NCBI GenBank assembly: GCA_910577175.1 | Contig: CAJTLU010000014.1 | Location: 1-64,000, forward strand | Reading direction: 5' to 3' | DNA: 64,000 bases | Source: an uncultured Lachnospiraceae bacterium | GTDB lineage: Bacteria; Bacillota; Clostridia; Lachnospirales; Lachnospiraceae | Shown: positions 27,317 to 36,207 of the stretch, piece by piece | How the letters are laid out: each line of letters begins with the position of its first letter | Numbering within the stretch: position 1 is the stretch's first letter | Notes under the pieces: model-generated | Seen by the model: only the letters and a program-made list of their open reading frames with translations | The model's database searches: none | What the model was told of the DNA's origin: nothing | Program-made: the position numbers and the translations under genes

Positions 27317-29170
27317 ATGGACGGAACTAATCCGGAGGCACACGACGCTCTGAACCGCAGCCATTATTCCGTGATTCAGAATATGTTATACTGCCTTAGC
27401 AACACCGCCCGGTGCTATTTTCCACTGCTCTTCTGGTGTGCTCTTACAATATTGATAACTGTAACGCTTTCGGTATTATCGACTTATTTGCCTAAAACAG
27501 TCGTTGAACTAATCACCGCGAAGCGAGCTTTGCGTGACTTGATAATTATCCTTCTTGCCTTTATGGGCTGCATCGCCATACTGTCAGGGATAAATAAATT
27601 CTTAGCCAAATTTATTTATCATCAAAAATTCAGAATGAATACCTTCTATCTCAAACGTGTGGCGCTTAAGGGTCTGACAACCGATTACATCAATCAGGAA
27701 AACGGCGTTTTCAGAAAGCTTCAAACCGAAAGCTTTCTGTGCTGCAACGGAAACTATTCTCCGCTCTCCAATCTCTATGATATCCTGATTGAACTAGTTA
27801 CAAGTATTTTGGGACTGTCTGTTTTTTGGGTAATTCTTATTCAAATAAACTGGGGAATCATCCTCTTCCTGATTGCGACTACTGCACTCAGCTATGCTCT
27901 GAATCAAAAGATAATAAAATGGACCGAAGAACACAATCAGGAACGGATAGGTTACCAGCAGCGCATCAACTATATTAATACCATTGCCAGCGACATCCGC
28001 TCTTCAAAAGATATTCGCCTTTACCGCATGGCTGCCTGGTTTTCAGATATTTATAAGGGCAACATGAACGGTCTCGCCGGATGGTATAAACGGCTTACAA
28101 GCAAAATCTTCGGCGTAGCTGTTTATGACAGCGGACTGGCTCTGCTGCGTGAAAGTATCGCTTATCTCTATTTGCTGTATCTCGTATGGAATAATCAAAT
28201 ATCTGTCGCGGATTTTATCTTGTATTTTAGTGTGGTTACAGGATTTTCAACCTGGCTTAGCAATATCTTTTCACAGATATCCTCACTCAACCAGATAAAT
28301 CTGAAAATCAATTATTTTCGTTCCTACCTTGAGTATCCGGACACCTTCCGCAGAGATAGTGGTCTAAAATGTCCGCCAGGTACCCCTCCGAAGGTAATCG
28401 AGTTAAAAAATGTCAGCTACAAATACGAGGGAGCAGAACAATATACTTTGCATAACCTTAACTTAAAAATTGCTCCCGGCGGGCATATCGCAATTGTCGG
28501 GCTGAACGGTGCGGGAAAAACAACGCTTGGTAAGCTGCTTTGCGGATTAATTGACCCGACAGAAGGCCAGGTATTATATGACGGTATTGATATACGGGAA
28601 TACAACAGGACCGACTTCTACAAACAATTTTCCGCCGTATTCCAACAGTACAGCATCATGCCTGTAACCATTGAGGAGATTGTTTCCGAAACCCTGCCCG
28701 AGCATGCGGACCCTGTCAAAGTCAGGCATTGCTTAACAACCGCAGGACTTTGGAATAAAATCGTGCAGCTTCCTGACGGGATAAAAAGCCAATTTGGAAG
28801 AGCGCTATATGACAATGGCATCGAACTTTCCGGAGGCGAGGTCCAGAAATTATTATTTGCCCGCGCCTTATACAAAGACGCGCCTGTTATACTGCTTGAC
28901 GAACCTACCGCTGCCCTCGACCCGATTGCAGAAAGTAAGCTCTATGAAAATTACAATAAAATCAGCGCAGGAAAAACCACCGTATTTATTTCACACAGAC
29001 TTGCCAGCACAAGCTTTTGTGACCGCATCATACTGATTGAAAACGGCGCCATCTGCGAGGAAGGTACGCATAATGAGCTGCTCAAATTGAACGGGACATA
29101 TTATAAGCTATTTGAACTGCAGGCAAAATATTACAGGGAGAAAAGCGTTGAAACGGAGGTGGCAAAATGA
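27317..29170 (+). CDS. ABC exporter half-transporter, first subunit
   Basis: 617 residues from ATG 27317, nine bases after an AAGGAGG site. Six predicted membrane helices occupy residues 30-320. The ATPase domain has Walker A GLNGAGKT (about 395), signature LSGGE and Walker B ILLDEPTAALDP. Its stop overlaps the start of the second subunit (ATGA), so the two probably form a heterodimer. The cargo is unknown: no peptide precursor, peptidase domain or regulator is adjacent. Base composition here is more AT-rich than in the neighbours. Confidence 0.92.
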   Translation: MDGTNPEAHDALNRSHYSVIQNMLYCLSNTARCYFPLLFWCALTILITVTLSVLSTYLPKTVVELITAKRALRDLIIILLAFMGCIAILSGINKFLAKFIYHQKFRMNTFYLKRVALKGLTTDYINQENGVFRKLQTESFLCCNGNYSPLSNLYDILIELVTSILGLSVFWVILIQINWGIILFLIATTALSYALNQKIIKWTEEHNQERIGYQQRINYINTIASDIRSSKDIRLYRMAAWFSDIYKGNMNGLAGWYKRLTSKIFGVAVYDSGLALLRESIAYLYLLYLVWNNQISVADFILYFSVVTGFSTWLSNIFSQISSLNQINLKINYFRSYLEYPDTFRRDSGLKCPPGTPPKVIELKNVSYKYEGAEQYTLHNLNLKIAPGGHIAIVGLNGAGKTTLGKLLCGLIDPTEGQVLYDGIDIREYNRTDFYKQFSAVFQQYSIMPVTIEEIVSETLPEHADPVKVRHCLTTAGLWNKIVQLPDGIKSQFGRALYDNGIELSGGEVQKLLFARALYKDAPVILLDEPTAALDPIAESKLYENYNKISAGKTTVFISHRLASTSFCDRIILIENGAICEEGTHNELLKLNGTYYKLFELQAKYYREKSVETEVAK

Positions 29171-31005
29171 AACGAATGTCAATTCAAAAAAGAATATCTG
29201 TCACCATGCGTGGCTTTGGAATCTTAAAACAATATTGTCCTGGTCTTGCGCAAGGAATGGCATGTTATGAGTTAATAAACTCTGTGCAGCCCTTTCTCTC
29301 TGTCTGGTTCTCGGCACAGATTATCAATGAAATAGCCACACACAGAAGAATAAAAACAGTCATAATTTATGTTACCGGTGTCGTTCTGGCTAATTTCATT
29401 TGTGCCGTTATAAAAAGTATGATTCACCGTATCTGCAGCGAAAAAGAATCACAGATGTGGAGCTGGTTTGGAAAAATCTTTTCTGACAAGCAGATATCAC
29501 TGGATTTTGTCGATTTGGAAAGCGTAAAAATCCAGCAGCAACGACAAGAAGCCGAAGAAAACCTCTATATGTTTGGCAATGGTTTAGCACAGCTGGTCTG
29601 GGGCACCTCTTCCCTTGTCCGTGCTTTTGTAAACATACTGGCTTCGATTGCTATGACCATAACCCTCTTTGTTTCCAAATCCGGAAATAAAGTAATTGAC
29701 AATCCTGCCTGGATTCTTATCCTATTGGTTTGCATTGCCCTGGGCGGCCTGAGTAACTCAAAAGCAACGATAAAGGAACACAACATATTCATGAAGTGGT
29801 GCAAGGATACTGTCTGGTTCAACCGGGCGTTTATGTTTTTTGGAAACGAATTGTATATGAATCCAGAGAAAGCAAAGGATGTCCGAATTTACGAGCAAAA
29901 TGTGATTGCAGAAAAGATGTTGGATAAACTTATTCAACATGACAGGAAAAACCAGGCCGACATTTTCAAAATGTCAGTCTATCCTGCTATCGCATATGTC
30001 ATTATCGGGCTTGCCAATGCTGTATGCTACCTGTTTATTGCGACAAAAGCATTCTTTGGCGCCTTCGGCGTCGGAAGCATCGTACAATACGCTGCAGTTT
30101 TGTCACGACTCGGAGAAGGATTACAGGAACTGATGTTTATCCTGTCCGATAATGAAGTATATTGTAACTATCTGCAGAAATTATATGAATATCTTGATCT
30201 GCCCAATCATATGTACCAGGGTTCATTAACTGTTGAGAAACGGGACGATAACGAATACTATGTGGAATTCAGGGATGTCTCCTTCAAATATCCGAATACC
30301 GCCACATATGCTCTCAGACATGTAAACCTGAAATTCAAGGTCGGCGAAAAGCTGGCCGTCGTAGGAATGAACGGCTCGGGAAAAACTACATTTATCAAGC
30401 TAATGTGCCGTTTGTACGACCCGGACGAAGGTGAAATATTACTGAACGGAGTAAATATTCAAAAATATGATTATGATGAGTACATGTCCATATTCTCCGT
30501 GGTGTTTCAGGATTTCCGTCTGTTTTCATTCAGCCTTGGGCAAAATGTCTCCGCCAGCACCGTCTATGACGGCGACAAGGTACGGGAATGTCTGAAAAAG
30601 GCAGGCTTTGGCGCACGTCTCCAAGCCATGCCGAATGATATAGAAACCTGTCTTTACAAAGACTTCGATACAGACGGTGTGGAACTATCCGGTGGCGAAG
30701 CCCAAAAAACTGCCCTTGCCCGCGCACTCTACAAAGACGCGCCGTTTATGATTCTTGATGAACCAACTGCCGCCCTGGACCCGCTTTCAGAATACGAGGT
30801 TTACAGCAAATTCAATGAAATCGCCGACAGCAAAACTGCAATTTATATCAGCCACCGCCTTGCATCCTGCCGTTTCTGCGATGAAATTGCTGTATTCCAC
30901 ACAGGAGAAGTAATTCAAAAAGGAACGCATCAGGAACTCCTTGCCGATAAGAAGGGCAAATACTATGAACTTTGGAACGCCCAGTCACAATACTATAATA
31001 AATGA
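29167..31005 (+). CDS. ABC exporter half-transporter, second subunit
   Basis: 612 residues. A membrane domain (about 25-330) is followed by an ATPase domain with Walker A GMNGSGKT (about 400-407), signature VELSGGEAQK, Walker B MILDEPTAALDP and H-loop ISHRLAS. Both subunits keep the catalytic Glu after Walker B, so neither site is obviously degenerate. It is translationally coupled to the first subunit. Together they resemble lipid, drug or peptide exporters of Clostridia; the substrate cannot be inferred. Confidence 0.92.
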   Translation: MKRMSIQKRISVTMRGFGILKQYCPGLAQGMACYELINSVQPFLSVWFSAQIINEIATHRRIKTVIIYVTGVVLANFICAVIKSMIHRICSEKESQMWSWFGKIFSDKQISLDFVDLESVKIQQQRQEAEENLYMFGNGLAQLVWGTSSLVRAFVNILASIAMTITLFVSKSGNKVIDNPAWILILLVCIALGGLSNSKATIKEHNIFMKWCKDTVWFNRAFMFFGNELYMNPEKAKDVRIYEQNVIAEKMLDKLIQHDRKNQADIFKMSVYPAIAYVIIGLANAVCYLFIATKAFFGAFGVGSIVQYAAVLSRLGEGLQELMFILSDNEVYCNYLQKLYEYLDLPNHMYQGSLTVEKRDDNEYYVEFRDVSFKYPNTATYALRHVNLKFKVGEKLAVVGMNGSGKTTFIKLMCRLYDPDEGEILLNGVNIQKYDYDEYMSIFSVVFQDFRLFSFSLGQNVSASTVYDGDKVRECLKKAGFGARLQAMPNDIETCLYKDFDTDGVELSGGEAQKTALARALYKDAPFMILDEPTAALDPLSEYEVYSKFNEIADSKTAIYISHRLASCRFCDEIAVFHTGEVIQKGTHQELLADKKGKYYELWNAQSQYYNK

Positions 31006-31068
31006 TTTGGGCGTTGAATTACAGGAAATCGCTTGCTATTTTTCACAATACAACGTATTTTAAGAAAC

Positions 31069-31125
31069 AGCCGCTGCAACGGCAGATGATTGCTTCCGGC
31101 TTATCACTCTGCTTTTGCAGCGGCT
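31069..31125. terminator. Hairpin between convergent ABC and DUF4097 genes
   Basis: AGCCGCTGCAA and TTGCAGCGGCT form an 11-bp stem with an inner GCAGA/TCTGC stem. A GTTTCTTAAA run follows on the reverse strand. It lies between convergent genes and probably terminates one or both. Confidence 0.55.
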
Positions 31126-31138
31126 TATCTCTCCAGCT

Positions 31139-32116
31139 CTATCGCTGGTCTTCATCAAAGCTTATTGTAACCGCACCGGAACCACTATCTATCTGCAGCT
31201 CCCCGCGTACATTCGTCCCATAGCTTCCATCGCCTGTTTTCCGTCCATTGACACGGACCGCTCCGGAGCCACTGTCGATTCTGAGCCGGTAGTCTGCCTC
31301 TGTTCCGGCAAGCTGTAAGCTGACTCTACCGCTTCCGGTGTCAAAATAACACCTCCCGGTCAGCCCTCCGGTCCATTCTACCGCTCCCGAACCGCTGTCC
31401 ACCTTTACGTCCTCTGCGGTTACATTCCGGAACTCTACTGTTCCGGAACCGCTGTCCAGATGCAGAACCCCAAGCTCCGAATTTTCTACCTTCACCCGTC
31501 CTGCTCCGCTGTCAACAGAAGTTTCCTTTACAGCCGTATCTGTTATACTGACCCATCCGGAGCCGGTATCCATATGCAGCTTTTCCGCCTGCAGGGCTGT
31601 AATCGTAACATTGCCGGAACCGCTGTCTACCGCCAGCTTCTCCGTATTCAGATTCTCTACCACAACCGGCAGCACACCGCTGTCAATCTTGAACTCCTTC
31701 GGCATATAGCCCTCCGGCACTGTCACAACGACCGTTCCCTGTTCTTTTTCTCTTCCAAACAAAGAAAAGGAAAATGAGAAAAGAAAGTTTTTTCTTTTAC
31801 TTTCTAAGCGGAAGGTTCCGTTACTGCAACGAATCCGGTAATCCTCCGTCACGTTTTGTGCCTCAATTGCAAGCTCTGTTCCCGGTTTCACAAGGATTTC
31901 TGCCGGACAATCGACAAAAATGCGCTCTATTCCAAGCTCTTCTAGTTCCGCAACGGAGTACCGCTCCGACAGGTTAATCCGCTCTCTCTCGTCATAAAAA
32001 CCGCCTTCCATTGCCAGCCCGAGCACCACTGCAATGATAGAACCCAAAATAGTCACTGAGAGAAACACTGCAAATGCCATAGCGCAATATTTAATTACCT
32101 TTTGTACTACGTTCAT
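31139..32116 (-). CDS. DUF4097-family beta-solenoid membrane protein
   Basis: 325 residues. One N-terminal membrane helix (about 10-36) anchors an extracytoplasmic domain. This carries about eight repeats of roughly 20 residues, each built on D-S/T-G-S/A-G followed by a beta strand (VDSGSGNVTI, MDTGSGWVSI, VDSGAGRVKV and so on). This regular spacing indicates a right-handed beta-solenoid as known for DUF4097 proteins. Function is unsettled; such proteins often accompany LiaF- and PspC-like envelope-stress genes. The start overlaps the LiaF-like gene by four bases. Confidence 0.88.
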   Translation of the reverse strand: MNVVQKVIKYCAMAFAVFLSVTILGSIIAVVLGLAMEGGFYDERERINLSERYSVAELEELGIERIFVDCPAEILVKPGTELAIEAQNVTEDYRIRCSNGTFRLESKRKNFLFSFSFSLFGREKEQGTVVVTVPEGYMPKEFKIDSGVLPVVVENLNTEKLAVDSGSGNVTITALQAEKLHMDTGSGWVSITDTAVKETSVDSGAGRVKVENSELGVLHLDSGSGTVEFRNVTAEDVKVDSGSGAVEWTGGLTGRCYFDTGSGRVSLQLAGTEADYRLRIDSGSGAVRVNGRKTGDGSYGTNVRGELQIDSGSGAVTISFDEDQR

Positions 32117-32772
32117 TTGATATCAACACCTCCAAACATACATAAAGCATTCACATAAAGCACCGGTCCTTCGTTGCGGCCTCTTACATGGTTTTTGGCA
32201 CCGCCAAACAGCGCCGTCCGTCTCAGCTTCACATTCACGCCTGCCGGAACCTTAATATCCACCCCGCCAAAAAGTCCAACGGCATCAATGACTGCCCCGT
32301 CTTCTATCACTGTGTTTCTTAAATCCAGATCCAGCCCCCCGAACACCGCCTCAGCGGCACAGCCTTGGAACGTCCCTCCGTCAGACGGTACGACAACATT
32401 TCCTGCAAAAGTTGCCGTATATGCCAGATTTCCACGGTAACGCCGCCGTTCTCCGATAAATATGCTTCCGAACAGCAGGAACACGCCAATAACGATAAAA
32501 ACCGCAGGCAGCAGTATTTTTGCAATGATATGCTCCTCTATTACCTGATTTGCTTCTAACAAAAGCAATACGCCACACAACATGATAATCATATTGACCG
32601 GTCCCGGACCGTTCCTTAACATGCTGACAAAGCACGGAAAAATGATAAGCAATGTCCACCAGCCCGGAAAAAACACGGATAATTCCCAAAAGCCCATCAC
32701 TTTGCCGCCTACTATAACACCTATCGCAATCAGCACAAGCCCCCATAAAATATTTGCTATTTTATCTCTCAT
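32113..32772 (-). CDS. LiaF-like envelope-stress membrane protein
   Basis: 219 residues from ATG 32772; the upstream frame overlaps the promoter and is not used. Four membrane helices (about 8-115) precede a C-terminal LiaF-like domain with the strands AVFGGLDLDLRN, VGLFGGVDIKVPAG, TALFGGAKN and MFGGVDIK. In Bacilli LiaF represses the LiaRS two-component system, but no LiaRS pair is next to this gene. It is co-transcribed with the DUF4097 protein downstream. Confidence 0.85.
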   Translation of the reverse strand: MRDKIANILWGLVLIAIGVIVGGKVMGFWELSVFFPGWWTLLIIFPCFVSMLRNGPGPVNMIIMLCGVLLLLEANQVIEEHIIAKILLPAVFIVIGVFLLFGSIFIGERRRYRGNLAYTATFAGNVVVPSDGGTFQGCAAEAVFGGLDLDLRNTVIEDGAVIDAVGLFGGVDIKVPAGVNVKLRRTALFGGAKNHVRGRNEGPVLYVNALCMFGGVDIK

Positions 32773-32821
32773 TTTTCTGAAAAACCCCTTTCTTCTTTTC
32801 TTTGTTTCCTTGCTTTTCTTT

Positions 32822-32850
32822 ATTGTACTCCATACAACGCCGCAGTTCAA
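32822..32850 (-). promoter_or_regulatory. Promoter of the LiaF-like/DUF4097 operon
   Basis: TTGAAC, a 17-nt spacer and TACAAT on the reverse strand, 50 nt upstream of the start codon. Confidence 0.75.
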
Positions 32851-32869
32851 GTTAGATTACCATTAGATT
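32851..32869 (-). promoter_or_regulatory. Direct-repeat operator candidate
   Basis: AATCTAATGGTAATCTAAC, read on the reverse strand, contains two AATCTAA units 11 nt apart, directly upstream of the -35 box. Direct repeats one helical turn apart at this place suit a response-regulator activator. The remaining 32870-33106 region holds a GCATATATGC palindrome and no clear gene. Confidence 0.45.
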
Positions 32870-33106
32870 TCTTAATCGTTTTCTAATGATTTGATGTGCT
32901 ACCACACGAAACGCAGAACATCCTGTCCCGCATGTCCTGTTTTCCCGAATAAAAACCTGACAATTTCATACACTAACCTTACTTTCCGTTGACAAAAGTA
33001 CACATGGGCAACGGAAGGCAGTTTTTGCTGAAAGGGCATATATGCTTCCCTGCCAGCAGAATCCAACATACTTCAATAAAAATCTGAAAAACCGGAGGTA
33101 AAAACA

Positions 33107-33262
33107 ATGACCTATGTTTGTGAAGTTTGCGGATGGGTATATGACGAGGAGGCTGGCGATCCGGATAACGGAATCGCTCCGGGCACAAAATTTGAGGACC
33201 TTCCAGATGACTTTGAATGTCCTGTCTGCAATGTAGGCAAAGAATTGTTCTCTGCACAATAA
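33107..33262 (+). CDS. Rubredoxin
   Basis: A 51-residue frame, [17 protein letters not shown] to the stop at 33262, with a GGAGGT site. The two iron-binding loops CEVCGW (Cys5, Cys8) and CPVCNVG (Cys38, Cys41) are canonical. Rubredoxin carries single electrons at its Fe(Cys)4 centre in oxygen- and peroxide-detoxifying reactions of anaerobes. No rubrerythrin or rubredoxin reductase is adjacent. Confidence 0.97.
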   Translation: MTYVCEVCGWVYDEEAGDPDNGIAPGTKFEDLPDDFECPVCNVGKELFSAQ

Positions 33263-33365
33263 AATTATGAGCCGCCCTGCGGCTCCTCTGCAACGAGCTA
33301 CGCACCTCGTAAACGCACCTCGTAAACGCAGCGCGTTTCCTCGGTCGCGGCAGTCGCCGCGATAC

Positions 33366-33427
33366 GAAATAAAACCGGGCGCCGGGAACGGAACATGGAG
33401 TTCCTTCCCGGCGCCCGGTTTTATTTC
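33366..33427. terminator. Strong bidirectional terminator between rubredoxin and rplT
   Basis: A perfect 23-bp inverted repeat (33366-33388 with 33405-33427) with a GC core CCGGGCGCCGGG and flanking A/T runs, plus a small GGAAC/GTTCC hairpin in the loop. It lies between convergent genes. Confidence 0.92.
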
Positions 33428-33444
33428 GTTCTTAGCTCGTTGCT

Positions 33445-33801
33445 TTACGCAAGTTTTGCTTTTGCGACTTCGACTAATGCGGTGAAGCCTTCCGGATCGT
33501 TGATTGCCATTTCGGAAAGCATCTTTCTGTTTACCTCAACCTCTGCCAGCTTTAAGCCGTACATAAATTTGCTGTAAGAAAGACCATTCATTCTGGCTGC
33601 TGCATTGATACGGGCAATCCATAACTGTCTGAACTGTCTCTTTCTCTCTTTTCTTCCTGCAAAAGAAGAAGTGAGCGCTCTCATAACGGATTGCTTTGCA
33701 ATTCTATACTGCTTACTTCTGGCTCCTCTATATCCCTTTGCCAGCTTTAACACCCTGTTATGCTTCTTTTTTGCGTTTAAACCGCCTTTTACTCTTGCCA
33801 T
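33445..33801 (-). CDS. rplT: 50S ribosomal protein L20
   Basis: 118 residues starting [24 protein letters not shown], the standard L20. L20 is an early 23S rRNA assembly protein and, in Firmicutes, binds the infC leader to repress its own operon. Last gene of infC-rpmI-rplT. Confidence 0.98.
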   Translation of the reverse strand: MARVKGGLNAKKKHNRVLKLAKGYRGARSKQYRIAKQSVMRALTSSFAGRKERKRQFRQLWIARINAAARMNGLSYSKFMYGLKLAEVEVNRKMLSEMAINDPEGFTALVEVAKAKLA

Positions 33802-33828
33802 TCTGTTTTCCCTCCTTCACACCAAATC

Positions 33829-34026
33829 TTAGAGATAAGGTAAAATTTTCTTCATATTCTTCACGCTTGTCTTATCGGTCATGGTAGCTTTTCTTAAATT
33901 TCTCTTCCTCTTAGAAGACTTCTTCGTTAAGATATGCTGCTTGCCGGTCTTCATTCTTTTCAGCTTACCGGTTCCCGTCATTTTAAAACGCTTTGTTGCT
34001 GCCTTATTTGTCTTTAACTTCGGCAT
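33829..34026 (-). CDS. rpmI: 50S ribosomal protein L35
   Basis: 65 residues from ATG 34026 with an AAGGAGG site; the longer upstream frame is not supported. [24 protein letters not shown] is the conserved L35 N-terminus. Middle gene of infC-rpmI-rplT. Confidence 0.97.
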   Translation of the reverse strand: MPKLKTNKAATKRFKMTGTGKLKRMKTGKQHILTKKSSKRKRNLRKATMTDKTSVKNMKKILPYL

Positions 34027-34114
34027 GTTAGTTCCTCCTTCACTGTTTACGGCATGTCCGCCGTATTGATAATTATTTGTATGAAGCACAAGCCTGTGCG
34101 TTCATGCGCCTGTA

Positions 34115-34621
34115 CTACCGCTTTTCGGAAAGCACCATAATCATACTTCTTCCCTCCAGCTTTGCCGGTTTTTCTACTACGGCAATATCAGAAAGCTTTT
34201 CAAAAAAAGAATCCAATACTTCCTTGCCTGTTGCCATATGTGCCATTTCACGACCACGGAACCGCAATGCAACCTTCACCTTATTGCCCTTTTCCAAAAA
34301 CTTGCGCGCCTGGTTTGCCTTTGTGGTGAGATCATTCACATCAATATTCGGAGATAAGTGAATTTCCTTTATCTCAGTTATCTTCTGCTTTTTCTTGGCT
34401 TCCTTTTCACGTCTTGCCATCTCATAACGATACTTGCCATAATCAACAATCTTGCATACTGGCGGTTTCGCAGTCGGTGCAACCTTTACTAAATCAAGAC
34501 CGGCTTCCTTTGCCATCTTCAAGGCATCTTTGGCAGACATAATACCAAGCTGTTCTCCATCCTCACTCACCAGACGGATTTCCTTGTCCCTGATTTGTTC
34601 ATTCAACATTAAATCGCTAAT
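34115..34621 (-). CDS. infC: Translation initiation factor IF-3 (AUU start)
   Basis: 168 residues when started at ATT 34621. A GGAGG site lies nine bases upstream of this ATT, whereas the first ATG (34609) has no properly spaced site. The resulting N-terminus (M)SDLMLNEQIRDKEIRLV matches IF-3. AUU starts are a known feature of infC and allow IF-3 to repress its own translation. IF-3 prevents subunit joining and checks start-codon fidelity. The N- and C-domains (KPPVCKIVDYGKYRYE, RFRGREMAH) are intact. Confidence 0.93.
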   Translation of the reverse strand: MSDLMLNEQIRDKEIRLVSEDGEQLGIMSAKDALKMAKEAGLDLVKVAPTAKPPVCKIVDYGKYRYEMARREKEAKKKQKITEIKEIHLSPNIDVNDLTTKANQARKFLEKGNKVKVALRFRGREMAHMATGKEVLDSFFEKLSDIAVVEKPAKLEGRSMIMVLSEKR

Positions 34622-34660
34622 GATTTTGTACCTCCGTAATCATAATATATACTTCCCATG

Positions 34661-34789
34661 AAAAAAAGCGGACAGTCACAGACTATCCGCATAAATAACC
34701 CCTAACGGGAACTAAGCTTAACCAGACCTTTTTGCAGTACCTCGGTACGCGGAAGGTGAGAGCGGATACTCTGCTTTTGCTTACACAGC
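34661..34789 (-). promoter_or_regulatory. L20-type leader with attenuator terminator
   Basis: The 5' leader of infC-rpmI-rplT ends in GCGGATAGTC/GACTGTCCGC followed by seven T residues (terminator at 34661-34690). Upstream lies a structured part containing CTCTCACCTTCCGCG and a GTACCGAGGTAC hairpin. The layout matches the L20 leader of Firmicutes, in which L20 binding favours the terminator. Assignment to that family is by position and architecture. Confidence 0.8.
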
Positions 34790-34795
34790 TTTTAT

Positions 34796-34824
34796 AGTGT
34801 AGCATACTCTTCCTTAAAAGTCAA
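34796..34824 (-). promoter_or_regulatory. Sigma-A promoter of infC-rpmI-rplT
   Basis: TTGACT, a 17-nt spacer ending in TGC, and TACACT on the reverse strand. The gap between it and the nlpC stop is only 32 nt. Confidence 0.8.
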
Positions 34825-34856
34825 CCACTTTGCTTAAGTTTCCGCAATTTTTTTCC

Positions 34857-36083
34857 TTAATAAATGACGCGCTTGGCACTGTGCGGCTTCCGGTAATTGT
34901 ATCTCGAAATAATCACTCCTGTGCTATAATCCGAAGCGTGTACTACCTTGCCGTTTCCGATATACATTGCGACATGGTCTACGACACCGCCCGAGGCATA
35001 GAATACCAGGTCCCCTGCCTTCAGATATGTCGTATTCGGCGTTACGGATAACAAAGACTTGCTTGCTGCCATGTCTCTTGAAACACGCGGCAGGCTATAA
35101 CCGAACTTTTTATATGCCGCATAGCAGAGTCCCGAACAATCCACACCGGTACTTATGTTTGTACCGCCCCAGACATACGCAGCTCCGACTGCCGTCTTTG
35201 CATAATCCGCTACCTGCTTTGCCTTATCCTCCTTCGCCTTTGCTGCGGCTGCCTTCCGGTCTGCTTCTGCCTGCGCTGCTGCTTTTGCCGCTTCCTTTTT
35301 TTCTGCGGCGATTCTTGCTGCCTCCTCGGCAAGCGTCTCCCCGTACTTCGGTTCACCTGTTACCTTCACATACTGCGCATAGACATAACCGGTCTTCTTT
35401 GTACCGCCGGAGGAAAAACGGATTTTCATCCAGTCCTTTCCTTTTTCTAACAGCTCCGCTTCTGCACCTTTTGTAAAGCTCCCGATTACCTTATACTTGG
35501 TTCCTGCACCGGAACGGATATTCAGTACGTTCGCAGTTACCTTAATCTTCGGTTTATATTTGTTTGCGATAGCCTGCTCTGCTTCCCCGCCAAACAGCAG
35601 GTATTGCTTCACGACATACCCCGTGACATTGCCGGAATTGACATACACCCAGTCACCCTTATCCTCAAGGACGGTTGCCACGCAGCCGGAAAAAAGCTTT
35701 CCGACTACCTTGGAGGAGGTTCCCGGCTTCTGGCGCACATTCACATAGTTCACTACATTCGCATAAGCACGCGTTCCGACAATGCTATTTGTCCGTGCAA
35801 ACAGGGAAAGCTCCATTATTTCCTCCTGTGCCTCCTCCTGTGCCTGCTGTAGTACATATTCGCCGACGTCTTCCAGACCTTCTATGTACTGCCCATCTGT
35901 ACCTATGGTCTTCCATATATTTTTTATATCCAGAAGGTCATTTTGCAGCACCGCCGCCGCATCTTCCACAGCCACAGGCTCTTTCCCTGCCACTGCAGCG
36001 CCCGCGACATTACCCTGCAGGATTCCTGTAAGTGCAGCCGCACTCAGGCAAAGCAGCACTCTGCTGTATTTTCGATTTCTCAC
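34857..36083 (-). CDS. Secreted SH3b-NlpC/P60 cell-wall endopeptidase
   Basis: 408 residues from GTG 36083 with an AAGGAG site. It has a signal peptide (about 1-29), two bacterial SH3 domains (108-165 and 180-243), an Ala/Lys/Glu-rich helical linker (248-290) and the NlpC/P60 domain with Cys316 (VDCSGL), His370 (DHVAMYIG) and His382. Such enzymes cut gamma-D-Glu to diamino acid bonds in stem peptides during wall growth or separation. A consensus promoter and an exact palindrome over the transcription start indicate dedicated control. Confidence 0.94.
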   Translation of the reverse strand: MRNRKYSRVLLCLSAAALTGILQGNVAGAAVAGKEPVAVEDAAAVLQNDLLDIKNIWKTIGTDGQYIEGLEDVGEYVLQQAQEEAQEEIMELSLFARTNSIVGTRAYANVVNYVNVRQKPGTSSKVVGKLFSGCVATVLEDKGDWVYVNSGNVTGYVVKQYLLFGGEAEQAIANKYKPKIKVTANVLNIRSGAGTKYKVIGSFTKGAEAELLEKGKDWMKIRFSSGGTKKTGYVYAQYVKVTGEPKYGETLAEEAARIAAEKKEAAKAAAQAEADRKAAAAKAKEDKAKQVADYAKTAVGAAYVWGGTNISTGVDCSGLCYAAYKKFGYSLPRVSRDMAASKSLLSVTPNTTYLKAGDLVFYASGGVVDHVAMYIGNGKVVHASDYSTGVIISRYNYRKPHSAKRVIY

Positions 36084-36114
36084 ACAATTCCTCCTTCTTA
36101 ATTATTACAAAATT

Positions 36115-36130
36115 GTTACAAACTTGTAAC
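36115..36130 (-). promoter_or_regulatory. Palindromic operator candidate over the nlpC transcription start
   Basis: GTTACAAACTTGTAAC is a perfect 7-2-7 inverted repeat 4 nt downstream of the -10 box, a classic repressor position. The adjacent ATTACAAAATTGTTAC extends the TTGTAAC theme with additional half-sites. The binding protein is not identified. Confidence 0.5.
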
Positions 36131-36133
36131 GTA

Positions 36134-36163
36134 ATTATAACAAGACCCCGGCGGTTTTGTCAA
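36134..36163 (-). promoter_or_regulatory. Consensus sigma-A promoter of the NlpC/P60 gene
   Basis: TTGACA, an 18-nt spacer and TATAAT on the reverse strand. Confidence 0.85.
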
Positions 36164-36207
36164 CACACCAGGGCTTCCAATTTATGCCTGACTGTTACTA
36201 ATCAAAG

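Noticed and set aside
33270..33430. Tandem CACCTCGTAAACG units and a large inverted repeat that could suggest a CRISPR array or mobile element end
   Set aside because: Only two short tandem units are present, without spacers, and the inverted repeat has the form of a bidirectional terminator between convergent genes.
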